A stretch of DNA of 64,000 bases from assembly GCF_003815975.1 (NCBI RefSeq), contig NZ_CP033932.1, positions 2,461,501 to 2,525,500 on the forward strand. The letters run 5' to 3'. Below, piece by piece: positions 55,298 through 63,896 of this stretch (position 1 is the stretch's first letter; each line of letters starts with the position of its first letter). The translations under genes and the position numbers were made by a program. The DNA is from Chryseobacterium bernardetii. GTDB lineage: Bacteria > Bacteroidota > Bacteroidia > Flavobacteriales > Weeksellaceae. The notes below the pieces were generated by a model. It did not search any database. It was not told the origin of the DNA and was given only the letters and a program-made list of their open reading frames with translations.

Positions 55298-55323
55298 AAG
55301 CACCGAGAGAGAGTCCGGTGCTT
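55298..55323 (-). terminator. Minus-strand terminator-like hairpin
   Basis: AAGCACCG / CGGTGCTT with a 10-base loop; on the minus strand it is followed by TTTTCTTTT. It lies ~200 bp upstream of the tyrosine recombinase start, so it would end a minus-strand transcript arising between 55,330 and 55,560, where no ORF is visible. Confidence 0.45.
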
Positions 55324-55561
55324 CACTAAATTTTGATTACCTTCTAAGGAGGAAGATAACACTAAAATAAAATTTAATTCTGATATTCCTTCTGAAAAAG
55401 AAAAAATACAATAGCCTTTTCTCTGGTCTATTAAATTGAAGATGGAATTATTGATTTAAATGTTCAAGCCTGTAATTGTTTTTAATCGGCCTATTTAAAA
55501 AGGTACTGTGCAAAAACAGGAGCTGTTCATCTGTAAGGTTTATTCTACGTGATTTTAGGTT

Positions 55562-55771
55562 ATGGACATTCTATTAAAACTTGCCATCCCAATGATAGGT
55601 ATAATATCATTTTTTGATTGGGTAGCCATGCCACTGATACCTAGTGTTTTTGGCTTAAAAATTATAAGAATTGCCAAACATTTGATGTCATTATTTGTTT
55701 TAAATGTACTCGCTCCCATTAATACGATTAGTAACGTTTTGGCTGGGTATATTGCCCAGCCTCTTTTTTGA
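55562..55771 (+). CDS. Small hydrophobic ORF (doubtful)
   Basis: 69 aa, strongly hydrophobic (LLKLAIPMIGIISFFDWVAM, LFVLNVLAPINTISNVLAG), two possible TM segments. Its last codons lie inside an intrinsic terminator, which is unusual for a real gene; the transcript could equally be a small RNA. Confidence 0.25.
   Translation: MDILLKLAIPMIGIISFFDWVAMPLIPSVFGLKIIRIAKHLMSLFVLNVLAPINTISNVLAGYIAQPLF
55741..55769 (+). terminator. Intrinsic terminator
   Basis: GGCTGGG / CCCAGCC with a 7-base loop followed by TCTTTTTT. Plus-strand orientation shows that something upstream on the plus strand is transcribed. Confidence 0.75.
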
Positions 55772-55945
55772 TTTCACCTTCTAATAAATACAAATTATTG
55801 TCTCACTGTTATTTCATTCCTATAATATTGATATTTACCTACTTTGCAAAGTGACCGTACCACGTAGGGTAAATCAATGATTATTGCGCTATATATTTGT
55901 ATAATTGATAAATTTACTTAGTATAAATATTCAAAGTTAATCGCT

Positions 55946-57805
55946 ATGGCTGAGCCAGAAAATATAGAGGATCTGAAAATCGAATTACAACTACTAAAAC
56001 ATCGTGTGAAAGAGCTGACCGATTTTATCGAAAACGGGAGTATGCCCCTTCACTGGGTAAATGAACACGGTATTATTATTTGGGCCAACCAGGCTGAACT
56101 TGATCTTCTGGGATATCTCAAAGAAGAGTACGTAGGTTTTCCGATCGAGAATTTTCATGCGGATAGTGAGGTAATTTCGGACCTATTGGTTAAACTTTCC
56201 AATAATGAAACTATACAGGATTTTCCAGCCAGGCTACTGTCAAAAAATGGGGATATAAAGTACGTAAGAATCAGTTCAAATGTGCTTTTAGAAGATGGAA
56301 AATTTATCCATACACGATGTTTCACAAGAGATGTGACAGAATTGGTCAAAGAAGAAAAACGCAAGAATGAACTCCACCATCTACTTAAGGAAAGTGCAGA
56401 ACGGTTACAGCTTGCGATTTCCGCATCTAATATGGGGATTTGGGAATTAGATTTGATGACCGGAAGTGTCCAGATCTCAGTTGAATTGCGAAAAATGTTG
56501 GAATTACCTCTGGATCTTGATATTGGATGCCTGCTTTCAGATTATATTTACCATGAAGATAAAGAAAAAGTGGAATCCTATATTTCCGATTTGAAATATA
56601 AGGATAAGGGTGAGTTTGATTTTATTTTTAGATTTTTAAAATCCAAAAATTTTCCTGTCTGGATCAGAGTTCAGGGAATTATACAGAAACAGGTAATAGA
56701 AGGTTTACATAGGGTAGTTGGGTGCGTCCTTGATATCACCGATCTAAAGAATTCAGAGGAATACCATTCAAAACTTGTAGCGATTGTCAACTCTTCTTTT
56801 GATGCCATAATAAGTAAAACATTGAATGGAGTAGTCAGTACCTGGAACAGTTCTGCTGAAACGATATTCGGTTACAGTGCAGATGAAATGATCGGTCAGC
56901 CGATTATCAAAATAATTCCGGAAGAACGCCTTGGGGAAGAAGATTATATATTGGAAAAACTCAGGGCTGGGGAATCTATAAATCATTTTGAAACCCAGAG
57001 GCTCACAAAATCAGGTAAACTTTTGGATGTATCCTTGACAATATCCCCAATAAAGAACGGAAATGGTGAAATAATGGGGATATCCAAAATTGCGAGAGAC
57101 ATTTCTGAAAAGAAACAGGAAGAAAGGCGGAAAAATGATTTTGTTTCAATGGTAAGCCATGAACTAAAAACACCGCTTACTTCGATATTATTAAGTTCGC
57201 AGGCCATGCAAAAAGGTTTTAAGAACAATAACCTGGAAATAGCAAAAAATCTTTCCGTTGGGATTGAAGGTCAGGCGAAACGGATGACCTCGATGATTCA
57301 GGATTTTCTGAACCTTGCAAAGATCGAAGAAGGCAAAATCCGCATGCGCTTTGAATATTTTCAACTTTTAGGTCTAATGGACGAGATTGTAGAGCAGGCT
57401 AAATTTCTTAGCAGAAAGCATATCATTCAGATTCAATGTGATTCCTCCCATGAAGTTCTCGCCGACCGTGATAAAATTGGTCAGGTATTAATAAATCTTT
57501 TGACCAATGCTATAAAATATTCTCCTGAAGGTGGAACTATTGTATTAGGTTGCGAGAAGCTCCATAACGGTTCATTAAGGATCTATGTCAGTGACGAAGG
57601 GGTCGGAATAAGTAAAACGGACCAGAAAGAACTTTTCAAAAGGTTTTTTAGGGTTGAAAGGAAGGAATTAGCCAATATTTCAGGATTCGGTATCGGTCTG
57701 TATATTGTAGCGGAGATATTGCATTATCATAATTCCGTTATAAGTGTGGAAAGTGAGGAAGGTGCAGGTTCTACATTTCAGTTTGTACTGGAAAATAGGA
57801 ACTAA
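55946..57805 (+). CDS. Multi-PAS sensor histidine kinase (orphan)
   Basis: 619 aa, no TM segments, so probably cytoplasmic. PAS domains lie at ~35-135 (GIIIWANQAELDLLGYLKEE), ~145-265 (ASNMGIWELDLMTGSVQISV, a PAS fold-3 type) and ~275-390 (GVVSTWNSSAETIFGYSADE). HisKA has the phospho-acceptor His405 (SMVSHELKTPLTSILL). HATPase_c shows LINLLTNAIKYSPEGG (N box), VSDEGVGISKTDQ (G1) and GFGIGLYIVAEIL (G2). No response regulator is adjacent. Confidence 0.92.
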   Translation: MAEPENIEDLKIELQLLKHRVKELTDFIENGSMPLHWVNEHGIIIWANQAELDLLGYLKEEYVGFPIENFHADSEVISDLLVKLSNNETIQDFPARLLSKNGDIKYVRISSNVLLEDGKFIHTRCFTRDVTELVKEEKRKNELHHLLKESAERLQLAISASNMGIWELDLMTGSVQISVELRKMLELPLDLDIGCLLSDYIYHEDKEKVESYISDLKYKDKGEFDFIFRFLKSKNFPVWIRVQGIIQKQVIEGLHRVVGCVLDITDLKNSEEYHSKLVAIVNSSFDAIISKTLNGVVSTWNSSAETIFGYSADEMIGQPIIKIIPEERLGEEDYILEKLRAGESINHFETQRLTKSGKLLDVSLTISPIKNGNGEIMGISKIARDISEKKQEERRKNDFVSMVSHELKTPLTSILLSSQAMQKGFKNNNLEIAKNLSVGIEGQAKRMTSMIQDFLNLAKIEEGKIRMRFEYFQLLGLMDEIVEQAKFLSRKHIIQIQCDSSHEVLADRDKIGQVLINLLTNAIKYSPEGGTIVLGCEKLHNGSLRIYVSDEGVGISKTDQKELFKRFFRVERKELANISGFGIGLYIVAEILHYHNSVISVESEEGAGSTFQFVLENRN

Positions 57806-57939
57806 ATGAAAATTAAAAGGTGTTTTTCAATTTCTTTCAATTACTCTTTTTTGCTAGGTTATCATAAGTTTTGAAATAGGAAAATGTAGGATAGTTATTA
57901 CCTCAAAAGTCCAATGAAAAACAAGTTAAAGACATCCGG

Positions 57940-57957
57940 TATACCTTCGATGGTATA
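57940..57957. promoter_or_regulatory. Inverted repeat upstream of 72-aa gene
   Basis: TATACC-TTCGAT-GGTATA, perfect 6-bp arms, 29 bp ahead of the ATG. Possible operator. Confidence 0.3.
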
Positions 57958-57986
57958 ACAGTAAAATCTTTAAAATTTGTAGGGCT

Positions 57987-58205
57987 ATGGGAAAATTTAC
58001 ATCTGCAAAAAAGAAAAAATCAATCAATGCAGAGATGTTAAAACATTCTACATTCATTGAGTTGGAAGAAATACCTTTTGAACAATTTTTAGAAACCGTT
58101 CGTAGCACCGGCCGGGTTGTTAGCGAAGAGGAAGCAAAGGAAATGCTTGAGATTTTATATACTTTAGCAAGAATTACAATAAAACAGTTCTTCTCCCCCG
58201 ATTAA
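57987..58205 (+). CDS. Small hypothetical protein next to serine recombinase
   Basis: 72 aa. A basic start (GKFTSAKKKKSINAEMLKH) is followed by an acidic helical part (EEIPFEQFLETVRSTGRVVS, EEEAKEMLEILYTLARITIK). No family recognised; placed 213 bp upstream of the recombinase on the same strand, so it may be an accessory or control factor for it. Confidence 0.5.
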   Translation: MGKFTSAKKKKSINAEMLKHSTFIELEEIPFEQFLETVRSTGRVVSEEEAKEMLEILYTLARITIKQFFSPD

Positions 58206-58418
58206 TCTATTTTTTGTAGCTTTGTATAATTGTGACTGATGATTGAACAATTTGATATCCAGTGAATTGTTGCATCAGCTTAACCAAGTATAATTTTCAA
58301 AAATTTTTTCTGATGAGAAAGACTTCAATTTTAATGAGGGCTAATATTCGTATTAGATTTCCTACCAATTGGGATTTACAAATCTCTGTTTTCAATTCAA
58401 AAATTTTAAACTTAATAT

Positions 58419-60245
58419 ATGCTTATGAAGAAGAATTTTAGCAGTAAGATAGCGGATCTTTATATTCGTGTATCGACAGATGAACAGGCAGACAAAGGAT
58501 ATTCACAACGAGATCAGGCGGAGCGTTTGCAGGCATATTGTGCGAAATACGATATAGCCGTAGATAACGTTTTTTTCGAAGATCACTCTGCAAAAAACTT
58601 TGATCGTCCTGAATGGAGCAAATACCTGAAAAATCTTAAAAAAAGAAATAAAAGAGACAGGGAGCCTCGATTAGTTCTATTTACTAAGTGGGACAGGTTT
58701 AGTAGAAATGTCGGTGAGGCTTATCACATGATCAGTGTTCTCGAAGGTTTGGAGGTAGAGACACAAGCTATAGAGCAACCTTTAGATCTAAAAATTCCTG
58801 AAAATAAGATTGTGTTAGCTATATACCTTTCAACACCTGAAGTAGAAAATGATCGTAGGGCTTTAAATGTATTTTATGGGATGAGACGTGCGCGAAAGGA
58901 AGGGCGTATTATGGGTATTCCGCCTTATGGTTATATTAATAGGTGTACCGAAGACGGTGCGAAATACATAGGTGTCAGACATCCGGAAGCAGATAATATA
59001 GTGTGGGCATTTGAGGAAATCGCAAAAGGAGAATTACCTTCTGAGCATATTCGTTTGCTTATGAATAAAAGAGAAGGGAAGGATCTGACAAGAAATGCTT
59101 TTATGGTAGCTGTCAGAAATCCTGTGTACACTGGAAAGGTTTTCATCCCCGAATTTGAAAATGAGGAAGCCCATTTTGTTAAAGGAAAGCATCTACCTTT
59201 AATTACGGAGGAGCTTTTTGAAAAGGTGCAGATCGTTTTAGATGGTAAAGGTAGGAAAAGCAAATCTGAGCACGGAGAAAATCGGGTTTTGCAGAATGAG
59301 AATTTTCCATTGCGTGGCGTCTTGATTTGTCCACGTTGTGGTAAAACGTTGACAGCAAGTACATCGCAAGGCAATACGAAGCGTTACAACTATTATCATT
59401 GTAATTCAAAATGTGGTTTCCGCCATAACTCTGATATAGTCAATAATAAGTTTGTTGAAACTCTTCGAGAGTTTGAAATTCTTCCCGAGTACAGAGACAC
59501 GTTAAAGATAGTTGTTTTAAAAAATTACAAAAAGCATTGTGGTAATGTTGATGATGAGAGAAAAGCTGTTGTTGAGGAAATGGAGAATGTTAATCAAAAA
59601 CTTAGTAAAGCCAGAAATTTATTTTTATCAGATCGATTAGACGAGGATGATTATAATGAAGTAAAGGTCGAATGTAAAAAAAGAAGCGATGAACTTGATG
59701 AGAGTTTGAAAAGTTTAACAAAGGCTAGCAAGGATCAAGATGTGCCTGGTAAACTTTCATTAGCTATCGAAAGTATCGCTAATATAGCACAGAGGTACAA
59801 TGATTCATGTGTGGAAGATAAAAGAAAGATCGCCAGTTCACTTTACTACCATAAATTAGAGTTTGACGGCAAGAACTTTCGAACCCCAAAATCAAATGCA
59901 TTTTTGAATCTAATTAGACTGAGTAAGAGGGGGTTAGGTGATAAAAAAAATCGTCATCAAAGCTGTAAAAACTCTGATGACGATGAAGTGAGCGCGAAAG
60001 GATTCGAACCTTTGACCGTCTGCTTAGAAGGCAGATGCTCTATCCAGCTGAGCTACGCACCCTTAGAAGTTGATTCTCGCTTAGTAATAAGCACATTAAA
60101 AAAAGTCGGGGCGGCAGGATTCGAACCTGCGACCTCCTGGTCCCAAACCAGGCGCGATGACCGGACTACGCTACGCCCCGAATATATAAGAGAGCGGAGG
60201 GTAAGGGATTCGAACCCTTGCGACACTTTCGCGTCGACAGTTTAG
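58419..60245 (+). CDS. Large serine recombinase with host-derived C-terminal tail
   Basis: 608 codons as read; a second ATG is at 58,425. The resolvase domain starts ADLYIRVSTDEQADKGYS (catalytic Ser19). The recombinase domain spans ~170-290, a zinc ribbon with four Cys (LICPRCGKTL, YYHCNSKCGF) lies at ~300-345, and a coiled-coil ~385-470. The element-encoded part ends near residue 505-510. Beyond that the frame runs antisense through the tRNA terminator (59,943-59,984), tRNA-Arg, tRNA-Pro and into tRNA-Ser, giving the typical AKGFEPLTVCLEGRCSIQLS read-through sequence. The native stop was most likely lost at integration; alternatively a base change in the G5 run near 59,930 removed an early TAG. 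Probably the integrase of the element. Confidence 0.85.
   Translation: MLMKKNFSSKIADLYIRVSTDEQADKGYSQRDQAERLQAYCAKYDIAVDNVFFEDHSAKNFDRPEWSKYLKNLKKRNKRDREPRLVLFTKWDRFSRNVGEAYHMISVLEGLEVETQAIEQPLDLKIPENKIVLAIYLSTPEVENDRRALNVFYGMRRARKEGRIMGIPPYGYINRCTEDGAKYIGVRHPEADNIVWAFEEIAKGELPSEHIRLLMNKREGKDLTRNAFMVAVRNPVYTGKVFIPEFENEEAHFVKGKHLPLITEELFEKVQIVLDGKGRKSKSEHGENRVLQNENFPLRGVLICPRCGKTLTASTSQGNTKRYNYYHCNSKCGFRHNSDIVNNKFVETLREFEILPEYRDTLKIVVLKNYKKHCGNVDDERKAVVEEMENVNQKLSKARNLFLSDRLDEDDYNEVKVECKKRSDELDESLKSLTKASKDQDVPGKLSLAIESIANIAQRYNDSCVEDKRKIASSLYYHKLEFDGKNFRTPKSNAFLNLIRLSKRGLGDKKNRHQSCKNSDDDEVSAKGFEPLTVCLEGRCSIQLSYAPLEVDSRLVISTLKKVGAAGFEPATSWSQTRRDDRTTLRPEYIRERRVRDSNPCDTFASTV
59943..59984 (-). terminator. 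Intrinsic terminator of the tRNA operon
   Basis: On the minus strand ATCGTCATCA / TGATGACGAT with a 15-base loop is followed by T8. It lies 5 bp beyond the tRNA-Arg 3' end and inside the recombinase reading frame, so the element-host junction is at or left of ~59,943. Confidence 0.8.
59989..60062 (-). tRNA. tRNA-Arg (anticodon TCT)
   Basis: Acceptor GGGTGCG pairs with CGCGCTC (one G-T). The D-arm (GCTCAGCTGGATAGAGC), anticodon stem-loop CTGCCTTCTAAGCAG with TCT, and T-loop GGTTCGAATCC are all present. No encoded CCA. Confidence 0.95.
60106..60180 (-). tRNA. tRNA-Pro (anticodon TGG)
   Basis: Acceptor CGGGGCG / CGCCCCG, anticodon arm CCTGGTTTGGGACCAGG with TGG, T-loop GGTTCGAATCC. It is 43 bp upstream of tRNA-Arg in the same operon. 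Confidence 0.95.
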
Positions 60246-60279
60246 CAAACTGCTCCGTTAACCACTCCGGCAACCCTCC
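60195..60279 (-). tRNA. tRNA-Ser (anticodon GCT)
   Basis: Acceptor GGAGGGT / ACCCTCC, anticodon arm CAGTTTGCTAAACTG with GCT, and the long variable arm (TCGACGCGAAAGTGTCGC) typical of tRNA-Ser. First of the three tRNAs. Confidence 0.95.
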
Positions 60280-60377
60280 TTTTTGTTTATTTTTTAATGA
60301 TCGTTGTTCCGTTATTGCGAGTGCAAATATAGAACAGATTTCTTTATTTACCAAATAAAATTCAAGAAATTTTTGTG

Positions 60378-60385
60378 TATTTTTG
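60378..60385 (+). promoter_or_regulatory. Candidate -7 element of the amidase promoter
   Basis: TATTTTTG fits the Bacteroidota TAnnTTTG box, 30 bp before the amidase ATG. No clear -33 TTTG at the right distance. Confidence 0.3.
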
Positions 60386-60414
60386 AGGTAATAATTTGAT
60401 AAAAAACCAAACGG

Positions 60415-61440
60415 ATGCGTAAGACATTATATATCATCGGATTAAGTATTTTAGTTTTTTCATGTACTTCTCAGAAAAATGTAAAAAAAAATAAGTACCA
60501 GCCGAAAACCCCCGTGGCACAGCCAAAACCAGTGGTAAAAACTCAGGCTCCGGAAGTTTCAAAACCAAAAGTGGTAAGCGATCATGGAGTAGACTTTTTT
60601 ACTACTAATATAGCAGACCCAACAAAAAATGATAATACGGCAAGTTATGGTTCTATTGTATCTGCAAAACCTGCAGGATATAAAGTGGTGAAAACATATT
60701 TTCCTGCTCTGGCACAGAACTTCAGACAGCGTTATTTGATTATGCATTATACAGTGCTTCCTGATGACAAGTCTATTACCGTTCTTACCCAACCGGGAGT
60801 AAGTGCTCATTATTTGGTAAACAATACAGGAGATAATGAAATCTATCAGTTGGTAGATGAAAATAAAAGAGCATACCATGCCGGGATAAGCTCATGGAAG
60901 GCAGATAAGAATCTTAATGATACCTCTATAGGTATTGAAATTGTAAACCCCGGTTTTACTACTGATGCTTCAGGTAAAAGAGTTTTCGCTCCCTTCAGTG
61001 ACGCTCAGATAAGAAAAGTAGCTGCGTTGGCAAAAGATATTGTTACAAGATACCAGATTCCGGCAACTAACGTAATTGGACATGCGGATATTGCTCCTAC
61101 AAGAAAACAGGACCCTGGCCCAATGTTCCCATGGAAAAGATTATATGATGAATACCAGATAGGGATGTGGTATGATGAGGCAATGAAGGCAAATTATCAG
61201 AGTCTTGCAGAGGAAGAGTTTGCTTTAAAATATAATGATTCTTCGTTTATCTTTTCTATTCAGGCTGCTTTGCAGAAATTCGGCTATGGAATAGATCCTA
61301 GTGGGACATGGGATGATGCTACTAAGAAAACAATTGAAGCCTTTCAGTATCATTTCCGTCCTCAGAATTATGACGGAATTATGGATGCTGAAACATGGGC
61401 AATATTACAAGCTTTGAATGTAAAATATTCAGGAAAATAA
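60415..61440 (+). CDS. N-acetylmuramoyl-L-alanine amidase lipoprotein with peptidoglycan-binding domain
   Basis: 341 aa. Lipoprotein signal IGLSILVFSCTSQ, a Lys/Pro-rich linker to ~50, then an Amidase_2 domain with Zn ligands in LIMHYTVLPDD and NVIGHADIAPTRKQDPGP and the substrate-site stretch AYHAGISSW. A C-terminal PG_binding_1 domain (QAALQKFGYGIDPSGTWDDA) follows. Cleaves the amide bond between muramic acid and peptide in the envelope; a host gene. Terminator follows at 61,449. Confidence 0.9.
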   Translation: MRKTLYIIGLSILVFSCTSQKNVKKNKYQPKTPVAQPKPVVKTQAPEVSKPKVVSDHGVDFFTTNIADPTKNDNTASYGSIVSAKPAGYKVVKTYFPALAQNFRQRYLIMHYTVLPDDKSITVLTQPGVSAHYLVNNTGDNEIYQLVDENKRAYHAGISSWKADKNLNDTSIGIEIVNPGFTTDASGKRVFAPFSDAQIRKVAALAKDIVTRYQIPATNVIGHADIAPTRKQDPGPMFPWKRLYDEYQIGMWYDEAMKANYQSLAEEEFALKYNDSSFIFSIQAALQKFGYGIDPSGTWDDATKKTIEAFQYHFRPQNYDGIMDAETWAILQALNVKYSGK

Positions 61441-61448
61441 TTCAAATT

Positions 61449-61474
61449 AAAACGCATCGGATCGATGCGTTTTT
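61449..61474 (+). terminator. Intrinsic terminator
   Basis: AACGCATCG / CGATGCGTT with a 3-base loop plus flanking A and T tracts, between the amidase and aspA. Confidence 0.82.
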
Positions 61475-61512
61475 GTTATCTTTAAACGATCAAAAACAGT
61501 AAAATATCTGTA

Positions 61513-62913
61513 ATGGAAAATTTCAGAAAAGAAAGTGATCTATTAGGTGAACTGAATGTACCTTTAGATGCTTATTATGGAGTGCAGACACAAAGAGCAA
61601 TCAACAATTTCAAAATTTCGGGACAGCTTTTGTCTTCTTATCCGGATTTTATCAAAGGGCTCGCCTTTGTAAAAAAAGCAGCTGCAAAAACCAATTATGA
61701 ATTAGGTCTTCTTGATGAAAATCTATATTTCAGAATAGTAGAAGCATGTGATGAGATTGTAGCAGGAAAGTATCACGACCAGTTTCCGGTAGATATGATC
61801 CAGGGTGGTGCAGGAACTTCAATCAATATGAATGCCAATGAAGTAATTGCCAATATAGTATTGGAAAAATTAGGAAAAAATAAGGGAGAGTATGAATTCT
61901 GTTCCCCTAACGACCATATCAACCTTTCACAATCAACCAACGATGCTTATCCTACCGCCATCAAAATGGGACTGTTGCAGATGAATACCGGGTTGGTGGA
62001 AAGGCTGGAAAAAATTATAGCTGCCTTCCGTGCAAAAGGACAAGAATTTCAGGATGTTATTAAAATGGGACGTACACAGCTTCAGGATGCGGTTCCTATG
62101 ACATTGGGGCAGGAATTTGAGGCGTATGCTGCTACTTTGGAAGAAGATATTTCTAAGCTGAACAATAATGCAAGCCTTTTTGTAGAAGTAAATATGGGAG
62201 CTACTGCTATCGGAACAGGATTAAATGCTCCGGTTGGATATGCAACCCTTTGTGCTAAAAATTTAGCCCAGATAACAGGATTCCCTATTGTTTCAGCGCC
62301 TGACCTGGTAGAAGCTACCCCTGATACAGGATCTTATGTAATCTATTCTTCAGCAATGAAACGCCTTGCAGTGAAATTGTCAAAGATCTGTAACGACCTA
62401 AGATTACTTTCATCAGGACCAAGAGCGGGGCTTTTTGAAATCAACCTTCCGCCAATGCAGCCGGGGTCATCTATTATGCCAGGGAAAGTAAATCCTGTTA
62501 TCCCGGAAGTAGTAAACCAGGTGTGTTTTAAAGTAATCGGAAATGATTTAACAGTAACTTTTGCAGCCGAAGCAGGGCAATTACAGCTTAATGTAATGGA
62601 ACCGGTGCTTTCTCATGCCATCATGGAAAATATCAATTTCCTTTGCAATGCATTAGATACCCTTCGTGATAAGTGTGTAGTAGGAATTACTGCCAACAAA
62701 GAAGTATGTCTGAATATGGTAAAACACAGCATCGGAATTGTAACGGCACTGAACCCTTATATTGGTTACAAACAATCTACACAGATTGCAAAAGAAGCTC
62801 TGGAAACCGGAAAAAGTGTTTATAACCTTGTTTTAGAGAAAGGAATTCTTTCACAGGAAAAACTGGACGAAATCCTTGATCCGAAAAACATGCTGAAGCC
62901 ACACAACAAATAA
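61513..62913 (+). CDS. aspA: Aspartate ammonia-lyase
   Basis: 466 aa, full length. The fumarase/aspartase fold is clear: KESDLLGELNVPLDAYYGVQ, QGGAGTSINMNANEVIANIV, SPNDHINLSQSTNDAYPTAI, and the signature GSSIMPGKVNPVIPE. The GTSINMNANE and start sequence favour aspartase over class II fumarase. Converts L-aspartate to fumarate and ammonia in the cytoplasm. Host housekeeping gene. Confidence 0.93.
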   Translation: MENFRKESDLLGELNVPLDAYYGVQTQRAINNFKISGQLLSSYPDFIKGLAFVKKAAAKTNYELGLLDENLYFRIVEACDEIVAGKYHDQFPVDMIQGGAGTSINMNANEVIANIVLEKLGKNKGEYEFCSPNDHINLSQSTNDAYPTAIKMGLLQMNTGLVERLEKIIAAFRAKGQEFQDVIKMGRTQLQDAVPMTLGQEFEAYAATLEEDISKLNNNASLFVEVNMGATAIGTGLNAPVGYATLCAKNLAQITGFPIVSAPDLVEATPDTGSYVIYSSAMKRLAVKLSKICNDLRLLSSGPRAGLFEINLPPMQPGSSIMPGKVNPVIPEVVNQVCFKVIGNDLTVTFAAEAGQLQLNVMEPVLSHAIMENINFLCNALDTLRDKCVVGITANKEVCLNMVKHSIGIVTALNPYIGYKQSTQIAKEALETGKSVYNLVLEKGILSQEKLDEILDPKNMLKPHNK

Positions 62914-62923
62914 AATAAAACAG

Positions 62924-62959
62924 TAAGTGATAAATGGTGTTTTCATCATTTATCACTTA
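62924..62959 (+). terminator. Intrinsic terminator after aspA
   Basis: 12-bp stem AAGTGATAAATG / CATTTATCACTT with a 10-base loop. It lies upstream of the chosen glycosyltransferase start, arguing against the longer frame at 62,927. Confidence 0.65.
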
Positions 62960-62983
62960 TCTTCATCACTTATAAAATACTCC

Positions 62984-63838
62984 GTGAGGTTTTTAATTAT
63001 TATTCCTGCCCACAATGAAGAGCAGAACCTCTCATTTACTCTGGATTCTTTACAGCAGCAAAGTGGTAAGGATTTTAAAGTAGTGGTCGTTAATGATGGC
63101 TCTACAGACAGTACTCCTGATGTGATCAGGAAATATACAGAGACAGACTCCCGTTTTGAAACCATTAATCTCCAGAAATCAGAACACCAACCCGGTTCAA
63201 AAGTGGTTCATGCCTTTAAAAATGGCCTGCAGACACAATCTGTAGATGAGTTTGATATTATCTGTAAATTTGATGCTGATATCATTCTCCCCGAAAACTA
63301 TCTGGAGACGGTAGAAAAAGCTTTTGTCAATAATCCAGGATATGGATTGGTAGGTGGCTTGCTGTATGTAGAGAAAGAAGGGAATTGGATATATGAGGGG
63401 AATTCCAATAAACACCATGTAAGAGGACCTATGAAAGCCTACAGGAAAGAATGTTTTGTTCAGATAGGAGGTTTAAGAGAAACATTAGGCTGGGATAATA
63501 TCGATTCTATTTTATTGGAGCATCTTGGCTGGAAAGAAGTGGTCTTGCCTGAGCTTCATGTAAAACTAATCAAAGTAAAAGGAGCAGATTATACCATAAG
63601 GCCAGCCGATTATTACGGACGTTATTTCTATTTTTTAGGATTAAGCAGATTTCTGGCCTATATTGCAGCCTCAAAGGAAGCGATGAAAAGTAAGTCTCCA
63701 TCATTTTTCTTTGATATTGTGAAGGCTTATGAAGGCTGTAAGTCTAAAAAGCTGGAGCTTAAAATCACACAAGAAGAACAAAGAGCAGTCAATGATCAGC
63801 GTTGGAGAATGCTGAAGAAAAAGTGGCTGAAAATGTGA
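62984..63838 (+). CDS. Family 2 glycosyltransferase
   Basis: 284 aa from the GTG at 62,984; this gives RFLIIIPAHNEEQNLSFTLD, the normal GT2 start, whereas the frame from 62,927 begins in a terminator. GT-A motifs: VVVNDGSTDSTPDV (nucleotide-sugar binding) and ICKFDADIILP (DxD-type metal site), then VGGLLYVEKEG and RGPMKAYRKECFVQIGGLRE. Probably adds sugars to a cell-surface polymer; a host gene. It may form an operon with the following partial gene. Confidence 0.88.
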   Translation: MRFLIIIPAHNEEQNLSFTLDSLQQQSGKDFKVVVVNDGSTDSTPDVIRKYTETDSRFETINLQKSEHQPGSKVVHAFKNGLQTQSVDEFDIICKFDADIILPENYLETVEKAFVNNPGYGLVGGLLYVEKEGNWIYEGNSNKHHVRGPMKAYRKECFVQIGGLRETLGWDNIDSILLEHLGWKEVVLPELHVKLIKVKGADYTIRPADYYGRYFYFLGLSRFLAYIAASKEAMKSKSPSFFFDIVKAYEGCKSKKLELKITQEEQRAVNDQRWRMLKKKWLKM

Positions 63839-63896
63839 TAATAGATATAAATCAAAAAACAATAGATTTAGCCAAACCTGAAAATAATTCCAGTCA

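Noticed and set aside
58931..59374. 147-codon minus-strand frame inside the serine recombinase
   Set aside because: Antisense to the zinc-ribbon and recombinase domain; no supporting features.
59989..60062. tRNA-Arg 3' end as the attachment core of the tyrosine recombinase
   Set aside because: No second copy of the tRNA 3' end was seen in the window, and the tRNA terminator separates the tRNA from element DNA; cannot be supported here.
59990..60245. C-terminal ~90 codons of the recombinase as a real protein domain
   Set aside because: They are exactly antisense to three canonical tRNA genes and a terminator, so the residues are not under selection as a domain.
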